Shown here: positions 24,248 to 31,365 of the stretch, piece after piece | Numbering within the stretch: the stretch's first letter is position 1 | How the letters are laid out: each line of letters starts with the position of its first letter | DNA from: an uncultured Clostridia bacterium | GTDB taxonomy: Bacteria > Bacillota > Clostridia > Christensenellales > Borkfalkiaceae | Assembly (NCBI GenBank): GCA_947630325.1 | Contig: CANRHB010000015.1 | Span: forward strand, 1-38,977 | Reading direction: 5' to 3' | DNA length: 38,977 nt | Notes under the pieces: model-generated | Database searches by the model: none | Told to the model about the DNA's origin: nothing | Seen by the model: the letters and a program-made list of their open reading frames with translations, nothing else | Position numbers and translations under genes: made by a program

Positions 24248-25441
24248 ATGAAAATTTTAGTCATCAATGCGGGAAGTTCTTCCCTCAAATACCAACTCAT
24301 CGACATGGAGACCGAATCGGTGCTCGCAAAGGGCGGGTGTGAACGCATCGGCATCGACGGCGGCAAGCTCACCCACAAGGCAAACGGCGAGACCTTCGTC
24401 ATCGAACAGGATCTGCCCGACCACACCGTCGCGATCTCTCTCGTTTTGAAGGAACTCGTCGATGAAAAGGCGGGCGTCATCAAGAGCATGGATGAGATTG
24501 ACGCCGTGGGACACCGCGTCGTCGCCTCGGGCGAGGCCTTTACAAAGACGACGCTCGTCACCGACGAGGTGATGGAGACGATGGAAGTCATCAAAGAGCT
24601 TGCGCCTCTCCACAACCCCGCCGCCATTTTAGGCGTCAACGCCTGCCGTGCCGTCATGCCCGACAAAAAGATGGCGCTCGTGTTCGACACCTCCTTCCAT
24701 GCCACCATGCCCGACTATGCCCACCTCTATGCGGTGGACTACGAGGACTACCAAAAGTACAAAGTGCGCCGCTACGGCGCGCACGGAACGTCGCACAAGT
24801 TTGTATCGCAGGCGGCGGCTCAGTATCTAGGGAAAAACATCGAGGATCTCAAAATCGTCACCTGCCATTTGGGCAACGGCTCCTCCATTTCGGCCGTCAA
24901 GGGCGGGAAGTGTATCGACACCTCCATGGGATTCACCCCCTTGGCGGGCGTGCCCATGGGCACCCGCAGCGGGGACATCGACTATGCGGCGGTGGAATTC
25001 TTGTGCCGCAAGAAGGGCATGACGATGGAAGAGGGGCTCACCTATCTCAATAAAAAGTGCGGCATGCTCGGCATTTCTGGGGTCTCCTCCGATTTCCGCG
25101 ACCTCTGCGCCGCAAAGGAAGCGGGAAACGACCGCGCCCGTCTTGCGCTTGACATGTTCGGCTATTCCTGCAAGAAGTATGTCGGCGCGTATATGGCGGC
25201 GCTCGGCGGCTTGGACGTGCTCGTGTTCACCGCAGGCGTGGGGGAGAATACCCCCTCCGTGCGGCAGGCCATCTGCGAAAACATGGCGGCATTCGGGATC
25301 GTCCTCGACGAGGAGAAGAACAATTACAAGAACGACGGAACGATCCACGACCTCTCCGCAGAGGGCTCGCGGGTGAAAATTCTCGTCATTCCCACCAACG
25401 AAGAGCTGGTCATCGCCCGCGAAACGGCGGCACTGCTCTGA
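24248..25441 (+). CDS. ackA: Acetate kinase
   Basis: The 397-residue enzyme transfers phosphate from acetyl phosphate to ADP, giving acetate and ATP. ASKHA-fold motifs are complete: MKILVINAGSSSLKYQLID at the N-terminus, VGHRVVASGE, FDTSFHATMPDYAHLYAV, RRYGAHGTSHKFVS, VTCHLGNGSSISAVKGGKCIDTSMGFTPLAGVPMGTRSGDID and VFTAGVGENTPSVRQ. Length is standard. The start follows CGAGGTAATTT. It is in the same orientation as pta but 345 bp away across two hairpin repeats; no convincing separate promoter was found, so it may depend on read-through or processing of the pta transcript. Confidence 0.97.
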   Translation: MKILVINAGSSSLKYQLIDMETESVLAKGGCERIGIDGGKLTHKANGETFVIEQDLPDHTVAISLVLKELVDEKAGVIKSMDEIDAVGHRVVASGEAFTKTTLVTDEVMETMEVIKELAPLHNPAAILGVNACRAVMPDKKMALVFDTSFHATMPDYAHLYAVDYEDYQKYKVRRYGAHGTSHKFVSQAAAQYLGKNIEDLKIVTCHLGNGSSISAVKGGKCIDTSMGFTPLAGVPMGTRSGDIDYAAVEFLCRKKGMTMEEGLTYLNKKCGMLGISGVSSDFRDLCAAKEAGNDRARLALDMFGYSCKKYVGAYMAALGGLDVLVFTAGVGENTPSVRQAICENMAAFGIVLDEEKNNYKNDGTIHDLSAEGSRVKILVIPTNEELVIARETAALL

Positions 25442-25477
25442 TTTTTCGGAAAAATTGTATTTCGCAGGCAAAAGCGA

Positions 25478-25506
25478 TTGACAAAGCCGCCGAAAAATAA
25501 TATACT
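25478..25506 (+). promoter_or_regulatory. Promoter of yceD-rpmF, almost leaderless
   Basis: TTGACA (25478-25483), exactly 17 nt and TATACT (25501-25506). The start is expected near 25513, only about 4 nt before the ATG at 25517. Confidence 0.8.
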
Positions 25507-25516
25507 TTTTAAGTCA

Positions 25517-25933
25517 ATGGTGCCCAAGTTCGACGTCCGCAAGGCAAATGCGGAAAAAAAGTACGCGGGAGAGCTGTCCTTCTCGTTTGAGGCAGAGCCC
25601 TCTCTCGTTGAGATCCCCTTCGTTTCCATCTCCTCGCCCGTGGATGCAAAGCTCCACTATGAGATCTTGGAGGACGATTCGGTGGAGATCACGGGTAGCC
25701 TTGCGTTCACCCTGAAAGGGAGTTGTTCGCGGTGTTTGAAAGAGACGCAGCAGCGCGTCAGCGGACAGGTGGAGGGCTACTTCGTTTTGAACGGCACGGA
25801 CGGGGAGGATTATTCCTACTCGAACGGCGTCATCGACTTCGGCGAGTTTTTGCGGGACAGCGTGATCTTTCTCATGCCGGCGCGGCTCGTCTGCAACGAG
25901 ACTTGCGTTGCACCCGACTACAAAGAAGATTAA
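25517..25933 (+). CDS. YceD/DUF177 family protein
   Basis: A 138-residue DUF177 protein. Members are found next to rpmF in most bacteria and have been linked to 23S rRNA or large-subunit maturation; biochemical detail is limited. The typical features are here: a beta-rich N-terminus, an ITGSLAFTLKGSCSRCLKETQQRVSG segment with CSRC, an acidic GTDGEDYSYSNGVIDFGEFLRDSVIF stretch, and a C-terminal LVCNETC pair that could complete a zinc site. The start at 25517 was chosen because an upstream in-frame TTG is itself the -35 box. It is followed by rpmF after 17 nt. It is the equivalent of B. subtilis YlbN. Confidence 0.9.
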   Translation: MVPKFDVRKANAEKKYAGELSFSFEAEPSLVEIPFVSISSPVDAKLHYEILEDDSVEITGSLAFTLKGSCSRCLKETQQRVSGQVEGYFVLNGTDGEDYSYSNGVIDFGEFLRDSVIFLMPARLVCNETCVAPDYKED

Positions 25934-25950
25934 GGAAAGAGGTGAGATAA

Positions 25951-26142
25951 ATGGCAGTTCCCAAGGGAAAACAATCGAAGAGCAGAACGAACAAGCGGTT
26001 TGCGAACTACAAGGCAACGGCGCCTACGCTCGTCGAGTGCCCGCATTGCCACGAGCTGAAAGTCGCGCATAGAGTTTGCAAGAATTGCGGCTACTACGAC
26101 GGACAGGAAGTTGTTGCGCAAAAAGAAGAAAAGAAAGACTGA
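25951..26142 (+). CDS. rpmF: 50S ribosomal protein L32, zinc-binding type
   Basis: A 63-residue L32. The N-terminus MAVPKGKQSKSRTNKRFANYK matches the family, and CPHCHELKVAHRVCKNCGYYDGQEV contains the four-Cys zinc ribbon (CPHC and CKNC). The ribosome site is GAGGTGAG. It is co-transcribed with yceD, the usual pairing. plsX or fabH, which often follow in Clostridia, are absent: a terminator and repeats come next. Confidence 0.97.
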   Translation: MAVPKGKQSKSRTNKRFANYKATAPTLVECPHCHELKVAHRVCKNCGYYDGQEVVAQKEEKKD

Positions 26143-26161
26143 GGCTTTGATCCAGGCAAAC

Positions 26162-26198
26162 AAAAGCGGACTTGATTTTAAGCCCGCTTTTTGACTTT
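26162..26198 (+). terminator. Terminator of the yceD-rpmF operon
   Basis: AAGCGG-A-CTT pairs with AAG-C-CCGCTT around GATTTT, with TTTTTGACTTTATTTT after it. Confidence 0.85.
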
Positions 26199-26243
26199 AT
26201 TTTCGTTTTTGCGAGAAGGGCAAGGAGGGCATATTCTAAAATA

Positions 26244-26395
26244 TGTCATTTCGAGTGGAGCGAAGCGGAATCGCCCCGCGCGCTGTTCTGTTTCTCTAAG
26301 CGCGGCACGAGCCATAGGCGAAGTAGAAATCTCTACCGCATTATAATAAGGCGAGATTTCTCCACGCGCCGCTTACGCGGCTTGGTCGAAATGAC
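26244..26395. repeat. MITE-like intergenic repeat, copy 3 (best conserved ends)
   Basis: A 152-bp element with perfect 11-bp terminal inverted repeats, TGTCATTTCGA (26244-26254) and TCGAAATGACA (26385-26395). The complementarity continues outside as TTCTAAAA and TTTTAGAA. The internal TCTCTAAGCGCGGCACGAG block is shared with copy 1 at 3326. Confidence 0.7.
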
Positions 26396-26465
26396 ATTTT
26401 AGAATTTGTGCCTTAGGCGGAATTCATTTCCGCCTTGGGCGACTCAATTTGGCAAATTCTTTTGC

Positions 26466-26906
26466 CTTCTTGTATTTCAAGGCGAAAAAGAGGATAATAA
26501 GGTTAAACCGATAAGGAGGGTTTCCTCACGGAAAAAGATTGCGCAGCAAGATTTTTCGTGAACTATAAAATTCTCTTGCGCAAGAAGAACCACGCTTCTT
26601 CGCTGCGCGACAACATTTGTTGCACTCTTGCAACTTCTTGTACTTCAAGGCGAAAAAGAGAAAATATAAGTTAAACCGATAAGGAGGGTTTCCTCACGGA
26701 AAAAGATTTTGCGGAGCAAAAGATTTTTCGTGAACTATAAAATTCTCTTGCGCAAGAAGAACCACGCTTCTTCGCTGCGCGACAACATTTGTTGCACTCT
26801 TGCAACTTCTTGTACTTCAAGGCGAAAAAGAGAAAATATAAGTTAAACCGATAAGGAGGGTTTCCTCACGGAAAAAGATTTTGCGGAGCAAAAGATTTTT
26901 CGTGAA
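26466..26906 (+). repeat. Tandem repeat, about 2.6 copies of a 168-172 bp unit
   Basis: Units start at 26466, 26634 and 26806 with CTTCTTGTA(C/T)TTCAAGG. Each contains AAGGAGGGTTTCCTCACGG, a hairpin between TCACGG and TTTTTCGTGA, and a second stem from GAAGAA and TTCTTC. Units 2 and 3 are nearly identical; unit 1 is more diverged. The last unit stops after CGTGAAC and runs straight into the next start codon. No open reading frame of use is seen in the 440 bp. Confidence 0.85.
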
Positions 26907-26912
26907 CATATT

Positions 26913-27707
26913 ATGGACAACACCGCTTTTTTCAATTTATCGTACGGCGTGTATCTGTGCACCACTTGGGACAACGGCCGTCCCACAGGTTGCGTTGCAA
27001 ACAGCGCCATGCAGATCACATCGGCTCCCGCCACCATCGCAGTGAGCATCAACCATGAGAACTACACCCACAAGTGTATCAAAGACTGCGGGTATTTTGC
27101 CATGGTCGTGCTCGCGGAGGATTCCGACCCCAAGCTTATCGGAAGATTCGGCTTTATGAGCGGCGAAAAGGTGGACAAGTTCGACGGCACGCCCTATTCG
27201 GTGCGCGGCAAACTTCCCATCCCCGACGGCGGGCTCTGCTATTTCGTCTGCAAAGTCATCAACACCATGGAGACGACGACGCATACCGTGTTTCTCGGCG
27301 AGGTGATCGAGGCGGAAAATCTTCGGAAGGGCACGCCCATGACGTATGCCTACTATCACAAAGTCTTGAAGGGCAAAACTTCCGCAAAGGCGCCCACCTA
27401 TGTCGCCGATGAGCCCAAAGAGGAGGTCAAATACGTTTGCAGCATCTGCAGCTATGAATATAACGGCGACGTTCCCTTTGAAGAGCTCCCCGACGATTGG
27501 GTGTGCCCGCTCTGCGGTATGGGCAAAGAATTTTTCCAAAAGGTCGGCGCGGACGGCAAAAAGACGTCGGCAGCCAAGAAAGAGAAGTGGGTGTGCAAGG
27601 TCTGCGGCTACGAATACGACGGGGACATTCCCTTTGAAGAACTCCCCGACGACTGGCTGTGCCCCATTTGCGGCATGGGAAAGAGCGAATTCGAGAAGGT
27701 AGAATAG
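26913..27707 (+). CDS. Flavin reductase fused to two rubredoxin domains
   Basis: A 264-residue protein of the high-molecular-weight rubredoxin class. Residues 1-160 are an FMN-binding flavin reductase-like domain ([41 protein letters not shown], then [15 protein letters not shown]). Two rubredoxin domains follow, [29 protein letters not shown] and [29 protein letters not shown], each with a complete four-Cys iron site, joined by a lysine-rich linker. Such fusions shuttle electrons to oxygen- or NO-reducing flavodiiron proteins in anaerobes. One rubredoxin is usual; here it is duplicated. The ATG at 26913 is the first possible start; the nearest strong ribosome site, AAGGAGG, is about 55 nt upstream beyond a hairpin. 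Confidence 0.9.
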   Translation: MDNTAFFNLSYGVYLCTTWDNGRPTGCVANSAMQITSAPATIAVSINHENYTHKCIKDCGYFAMVVLAEDSDPKLIGRFGFMSGEKVDKFDGTPYSVRGKLPIPDGGLCYFVCKVINTMETTTHTVFLGEVIEAENLRKGTPMTYAYYHKVLKGKTSAKAPTYVADEPKEEVKYVCSICSYEYNGDVPFEELPDDWVCPLCGMGKEFFQKVGADGKKTSAAKKEKWVCKVCGYEYDGDIPFEELPDDWLCPICGMGKSEFEKVE

Positions 27708-27719
27708 GGAATATTAACG

Positions 27720-27755
27720 CGGCGGCGGGCAGAACAATTCTGCCCGCCGCCGTTT
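27720..27755 (+). terminator. Terminator after the rubredoxin gene
   Basis: GGCGGCGGGCAGAA (27721-27734) and its complement (27738-27751) form a 14-bp stem, with GTTTCC after it. The U run is short. Confidence 0.75.
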
Positions 27756-27780
27756 CCATATAATTTTTTTCTCCAAACGC

Positions 27781-27830
27781 TTGACAAATACCCCAAGGAG
27801 GTATATACTGTACATACCCCCACGGGGTAT
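27781..27830 (+). promoter_or_regulatory. csoR-copA promoter with two CsoR-type operators
   Basis: TTGACA (27781-27786), 17 nt and TATACT (27804-27809). One box, ATACCCCAAGGAGGTAT (27788-27804), fills the spacer; a second, ATACCCC-CAC-GGGGTAT (27814-27830), is a perfect palindrome just downstream of the -10. Both match the G/C-tract inverted repeats bound by CsoR; their centres are 26 bp apart. Confidence 0.85.
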
Positions 27831-27856
27831 TGCATATTATAATAAGGTAGAACGTT

Positions 27857-28153
27857 ATGGAAGATTGTTGTTGCAGCGCAAGGACGAAGGTGCGCACCGA
27901 AGAGGAGAAGAAAAAGATCATCTCCCGCCTCAACCGTATCGCGGGGCAGATCGGCGGCATAAAAAAGATGATCGAGGAGGACCGCTATTGCGACGACGTA
28001 CTCATTCAGCTCGCCGCCGTCGACAAGTCGGTGAAGAGTCTTGCGGGGGTCATTTTGGAGAACCATATGCACTCCTGCCTCATCGAAAACATCAAGGAGG
28101 GAAATCTTGCCGTCGTGGATGAGGTCGTGGACCTCTTCAAACGGTTCCAATGA
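27857..28153 (+). CDS. csoR: CsoR-type copper-sensing repressor
   Basis: The 98-residue all-helical regulator is of the CsoR/RcnR/FrmR family. The Cu(I) ligand set is complete: Cys45 (DRYCDD), His70 and Cys74 (ENHMHSC) in the C-x24-H-x3-C spacing of copper sensors. Copper binding releases the repressor from the operators found just upstream, so the gene is expected to regulate itself and copA. An unusual extra is the N-terminal CCC (residues 4-6), whose role is unknown. The ribosome site is weak (AAGGTAG). The stop is one nucleotide before the copA start, implying coupled translation. Confidence 0.93.
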   Translation: MEDCCCSARTKVRTEEEKKKIISRLNRIAGQIGGIKKMIEEDRYCDDVLIQLAAVDKSVKSLAGVILENHMHSCLIENIKEGNLAVVDEVVDLFKRFQ

Positions 28154-28154
28154 T

Positions 28155-30632
28155 ATGAAGAAAAGATACAGCATTACGGGCATGACCTGCGCGGCGTGCG
28201 CCTCGGGGATCGAACGCACGGTAAAAAAGCTGAATGGGGTGCAAGTTTGCGCCGTCTCCCTCATGGGGGAGTGCATGGACGTGCAGTTCGACGAGACGCT
28301 CCTCGGCGACGAAAAGATCAAAAGCGCCGTCTTTTCGCTCGGCTACGGCGCGTATGACTACGGCAAGGCACCCCAAAAAAAGAAGAGCGTCAGTCCGCTC
28401 TTGGTGCGCTTTCTCCTGTCGGCGGTCCTCCTTCTGCCACTCATGTATTTCTCCATGGGCGGCATGATCGGGCTGCCCGTGCCGGACGGGTGGTGGAATT
28501 ACGGCTTTCAGCTCGGACTTTGCACCGCCATTCTCCTCGTCAATTATCCGTTCTTTACGAGCGGCGTGCGTGCGATCTTCAAGCTCGTCCCCAATATGGA
28601 TACTCTCATCACGGTGGGGAGCGGCGCGTCCTATCTTTACAGCCTCGTCGTGCTCATTTTAAACGCAACGACGGGCGGGCAGCACGGACACCTCTTCTTT
28701 GAGTCGGCGGCGATGATCTGTACCCTCGTCTGCCTCGGGAAATGGCTCGAAGACCGCTCAAAACGCAAAACGGGTCGCGAAATAGAGAAACTCATGTCCC
28801 TCGCGCCCGACATCGTCACGGTGGAGCGGGAGGGGCAAGAGGAGAAAATTTCCCTCTCGGACGTGCAGGTCGGCGATCTTGTGATCGTGCGGCAGGGGGA
28901 GTCGGTCCCTGTGGACGGGATCGTCGCCGACGGGCAGGCTTTTGCCGACCAAGCGGCGATCACGGGCGAGAGTTTGCCTGTGGAGCTCACGGCGGGGAGC
29001 AGGGCGATGAGCGCCTCTCTCGTCACAAGCGGCTTTCTCAAAATCAAGGCGGAAAAGGTGGGCGAGGACACCATGCTCGCAGGCATTATCCGCATGGTAC
29101 GGGAGGCGGGCGCGAGCAAAGCGCCCATCCAAAAGCTCGCAGACAAAGTTGCGGCGGTATTCGTTCCCGCCGTCTGCCTCATCGCGCTCGTCACATTTAT
29201 CATCTGGATCGCGGTCACGCGCGACTTTGCGCAGGCGATCAATTATGCCGTCAGCGTGCTCGTCATCTCCTGCCCGTGCGCGTTGGGGCTGGCGACCCCC
29301 GTCGCCATCATGGCGGCAACGGGTCGCGGCGCGGCGCTCGGCGTTCTCTACAAAAATGCCGAAGCGCTGCAAAAAATGGCGACGGTGCACGAGGTGATGC
29401 TCGATAAAACGGCGACGATCACCGAGGGAAAGCCCAAAGTGGTGTATTTCGAGGGGGACGATGAGGCGAAGAAAATCGCATACGGGTTGGAAAAAAAGCT
29501 CAACCATCCCCTCGCACAGTGCATTGTGGAGTTCTGCGGAGGGGGCTATGAGGCGGAGAGTGTTTCCTATGTTGTGCGGCAGGGCGCCGTCGGGAACGTG
29601 GGCGGAAAGACCTATTTCCTCGGCAACGAAAACCTCATGCAGGCAAAGGGCGTGAAATTCGACGGACTGTTCGAGCGCTTTCGGCAGCTCACTTCGGAGG
29701 GCAAAACGGTGCTCTTTCTCGCGGACGAGAAGGGGGTGCTTGCGCTGTTCGCCCTTGCCGACACCTTAAAGGAGGGGAGCCGCGCGGCTGTGGAGGAGCT
29801 CTCCGCCCTCGGCTGTCTTCCCGTCATGCTCACGGGGGACAACGCCGCCGTTGCGAAGTACATTGCGGGCGAGGCGGGATTTCCCGATTGGGAGAGTTGC
29901 GTGTGCGCCGAACTTCTTCCCGAGGATAAGGCGCTCCGCGTGCGAAGTTTGCGCGAACAGAACGAAAAAGCGAAGAGGGAACTTCCCGCCGCACGGCGTG
30001 CAAACAGATACGTTGCGATGGTGGGGGACGGGATCAACGACGCGCCCGCGCTCAAAGAGGCGGACGTGGGGATCGCGATGGGGAACGGCACGGACATTGC
30101 CATCGAGAGCGCCGACGCCGTGCTCGTGAGCGGAGATATTTCGGCTCTTCCGCGCGCGATCGCCCTCTCCAAGCGCACGATGCGGATCATCAAACAAAAC
30201 CTCTTTTGGGCGTTTTTCTACAACTGTATCGGAATTCCGCTCGCGGCGGGCGCGTTCGCATGGGCGGGGGTCATGCTCAATCCCATGATCGCAGCAGCGG
30301 CGATGTGTCTTTCCTCTCTCTTTGTAGTGACAAACGCTCTGCGGCTCATGCGGTTTGGGAAGAGAAAACCCGAAAGGGATCAAACAAAAAATCAAAATAA
30401 AGGAGAAGATAAAATGAAAAAGACGATCTATGTGGAAGGCATGATGTGCGCGCACTGTGTGGCGCGGGTAGAGCAGGCGCTCGGCGCGGTGGAGGGCGTG
30501 AGCAAGGTAAAAACCGACCTCAAAAAGAACAAGCCCAGCCCCGTACAGGTGGAGCTTACTTCGGAAGTTTCCGATGACGCGCTCACTGCCGCCGTCACGG
30601 GCGCGGGGTACACGGTCGCGAGCATCGCATAA
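28155..30632 (+). CDS. copA: Copper-exporting P1B-type ATPase with CopZ-like tail
   Basis: An 825-residue Cu(I) exporter. In order: an N-terminal heavy-metal domain (GMTCAAC), eight membrane helices, the actuator motif TGES, the CPC channel motif (SCPCALGLATP), a phosphorylation site, the nucleotide-domain HP (LNHPLAQC), GDGINDAP and the copper-type helix 7-8 residues (FYNC, MCLSS). The phosphorylation motif reads DKTAT (Asp417, Ala420) in place of the nearly invariant DKTGT. From residue 754 there is a C-terminal heavy-metal domain, MKKTIYVEGMMCAHCVARVEQAL, preceded by a hydrophilic linker whose DNA carries its own ribosome site. It is co-expressed with csoR and moves cytosolic copper outwards. 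Confidence 0.94.
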   Translation: MKKRYSITGMTCAACASGIERTVKKLNGVQVCAVSLMGECMDVQFDETLLGDEKIKSAVFSLGYGAYDYGKAPQKKKSVSPLLVRFLLSAVLLLPLMYFSMGGMIGLPVPDGWWNYGFQLGLCTAILLVNYPFFTSGVRAIFKLVPNMDTLITVGSGASYLYSLVVLILNATTGGQHGHLFFESAAMICTLVCLGKWLEDRSKRKTGREIEKLMSLAPDIVTVEREGQEEKISLSDVQVGDLVIVRQGESVPVDGIVADGQAFADQAAITGESLPVELTAGSRAMSASLVTSGFLKIKAEKVGEDTMLAGIIRMVREAGASKAPIQKLADKVAAVFVPAVCLIALVTFIIWIAVTRDFAQAINYAVSVLVISCPCALGLATPVAIMAATGRGAALGVLYKNAEALQKMATVHEVMLDKTATITEGKPKVVYFEGDDEAKKIAYGLEKKLNHPLAQCIVEFCGGGYEAESVSYVVRQGAVGNVGGKTYFLGNENLMQAKGVKFDGLFERFRQLTSEGKTVLFLADEKGVLALFALADTLKEGSRAAVEELSALGCLPVMLTGDNAAVAKYIAGEAGFPDWESCVCAELLPEDKALRVRSLREQNEKAKRELPAARRANRYVAMVGDGINDAPALKEADVGIAMGNGTDIAIESADAVLVSGDISALPRAIALSKRTMRIIKQNLFWAFFYNCIGIPLAAGAFAWAGVMLNPMIAAAAMCLSSLFVVTNALRLMRFGKRKPERDQTKNQNKGEDKMKKTIYVEGMMCAHCVARVEQALGAVEGVSKVKTDLKKNKPSPVQVELTSEVSDDALTAAVTGAGYTVASIA
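30398..30632 (+). promoter_or_regulatory. Internal ribosome site and start that could yield free CopZ
   Basis: Inside copA, AAAGGAG (30399-30404 region) stands about 10 nt before an in-frame ATG at 30414. Translation from there would give a 72-residue copper chaperone (MKKTIYVEGMMCAHC...). The surrounding linker is A-rich and looks like a former intergenic region. Dual expression is inferred, not shown. Confidence 0.5.
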
Positions 30633-30639
30633 CCGACAA

Positions 30640-30653
30640 AACCGTATACGGTT
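30640..30653. promoter_or_regulatory. 14-bp perfect palindrome after copA
   Basis: AACCGTATACGGTT lies 8 nt after the copA stop. It has no T run, so it is more like a protein binding site than a terminator; the binder is unknown. Confidence 0.4.
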
Positions 30654-30678
30654 CGACAAAACGGACAACTTTGCGCAA

Positions 30679-30693
30679 ATGAACATATGTTAT
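30679..30693 (+). promoter_or_regulatory. ArsR/SmtB-type operator upstream of the ArsR-family gene
   Basis: ATGAACATATGTTAT contains the palindrome AACATATGTT, like the AACA/TGTT sites of ArsR-SmtB sensors. It is 22 nt before the ATG and probably overlaps the promoter, so autorepression is likely. Confidence 0.55.
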
Positions 30694-30715
30694 TCTGTCA
30701 TCAAAGGAGACGGGT

Positions 30716-31054
30716 ATGACGGAAACATTGTTGCTCGATAAGCGTACGCAGTCCATGGTGGAGGGGGGTGTGCCCGGGGGCGAGATCCTCACTTCTCTCG
30801 TGCGGTTTTTCTCCGTCTTTTCGGATGGAACACGGCTGCGCATTTTGTCTGCGCTGGCGATCTCCGAGATGTGCGTCACGGACATCTCCCGCGTGCTCGG
30901 GATCAACCAAACGACGGTCTCGCACCAGCTGCGGTTTTTAAAGGACGCGGGCATGGTGAAAACGGAGCGGCACGGAAAGGTCATTTTCTATTCCGCTGCG
31001 GGAGATGTGGTAAACGACGTTCTCTTGAAGGGCGTGGAATTTTTGGGCTATTGA
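30716..31054 (+). CDS. ArsR-family winged-helix regulator
   Basis: A 112-residue regulator with FFSVFSDGTRLRILSALAISEMCVTDISRVLGINQTTVSHQLRFLKDAGMVKTERHGKVIFYSAA, the complete ArsR winged-helix core; TTVSHQLRFLKDAG is the recognition helix. The metal-sensing helix has only one Cys (EMCVTD, where arsenic sensors have CVC) and the C-terminal helix shows no obvious His/Asp ligand set, so the inducer cannot be assigned. Neighbouring copper genes suggest a metal signal, but the gene has its own ribosome site (AAAGGAGACGGGT), an operator-like palindrome upstream and a terminator downstream, so it is a separate unit. Confidence 0.88.
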   Translation: MTETLLLDKRTQSMVEGGVPGGEILTSLVRFFSVFSDGTRLRILSALAISEMCVTDISRVLGINQTTVSHQLRFLKDAGMVKTERHGKVIFYSAAGDVVNDVLLKGVEFLGY

Positions 31055-31067
31055 ACGAACAGTTTTA

Positions 31068-31106
31068 AGCGCCGCCCGAGGCTCTGCCTCGGGCGGCGCC
31101 GTTTTT
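31068..31106 (+). terminator. Terminator after the ArsR-family gene
   Basis: GCGCCGCCCGAGGC and its complement around a 3-nt loop, then GTTTTTTC. The stem is nearly the same as that of the alpha-operon terminator at 2858. Confidence 0.92.
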
Positions 31107-31161
31107 TCGGCCGAGCCGCGCTTTGCAAAAGGTTTTATGCCGAAAATTTTTCGCCGAAATC

Positions 31162-31190
31162 TTGCTTTTTTCTCTCAAATATGCTAAACT
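31162..31190 (+). promoter_or_regulatory. Promoter of the second BspA-like lipoprotein gene
   Basis: TTGCTT (31162-31167), 17 nt and TAAACT (31185-31190). Transcription should start near 31197, right at the first base of the leader stem. Confidence 0.65.
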
Positions 31191-31196
31191 GTATGC

Positions 31197-31275
31197 GTCG
31201 TACAATTATATATTTGCACATAGTACAACTGGCATCGTTGTATCCTTTTTTCCTATGTGTGGATAATTGTACGAC
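31197..31275 (+). promoter_or_regulatory. Nested stem-loop in the lipoprotein mRNA leader
   Basis: Three nested stems: an outer perfect 13-bp stem GTCGTACAATTAT (31197-31209) with 31263-31275; a middle stem CACATAG (31217-31223) with CTATGTG (31253-31259); and an inner stem TACAAC (31224-31229) with GTTGTA (31237-31242). A TCCTTTTTTC bulge follows the inner stem. I do not recognise it as a known riboswitch class. Confidence 0.6.
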
Positions 31276-31281
31276 AAACCA

Positions 31282-31334
31282 ATTACGGGATACTTGTATG
31301 CGGGCATTCCGTAATCGGAATGTCCTTATTTTTT
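31282..31334 (+). terminator. Leader terminator with competing upstream pairing (attenuator-like)
   Basis: The stem GGGCATTCCG/CGGAATGTCC (31302-31325, one G-U pair, loop TAAT) is followed by TTATTTTTT, a good intrinsic terminator 32 nt before the start codon. ATTACGG (31282-31288) can instead pair with CCGTAAT (31309-31315), which would break the terminator stem. Confidence 0.65.
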
Positions 31335-31365
31335 GCCCGAAATCAAGCGAGGAAGGAGAAATAAT

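Noticed and set aside
26172-26402. A 76-codon plus-strand frame after rpmF
   Set aside because: It lies within the terminator and the MITE-like repeat; no ribosome site.
26466-26906. CRISPR-like array
   Set aside because: There are only three units of about 170 bp, with no short repeat/unique spacer alternation and no cas genes; it is a tandem duplication of a leader region.
31197-31275. Invertible promoter for phase variation
   Set aside because: The 13-bp inverted repeats would allow it, but the segment between is only 53 bp, holds no good promoter in either direction and forms further nested stems, so an RNA leader is the simpler reading.
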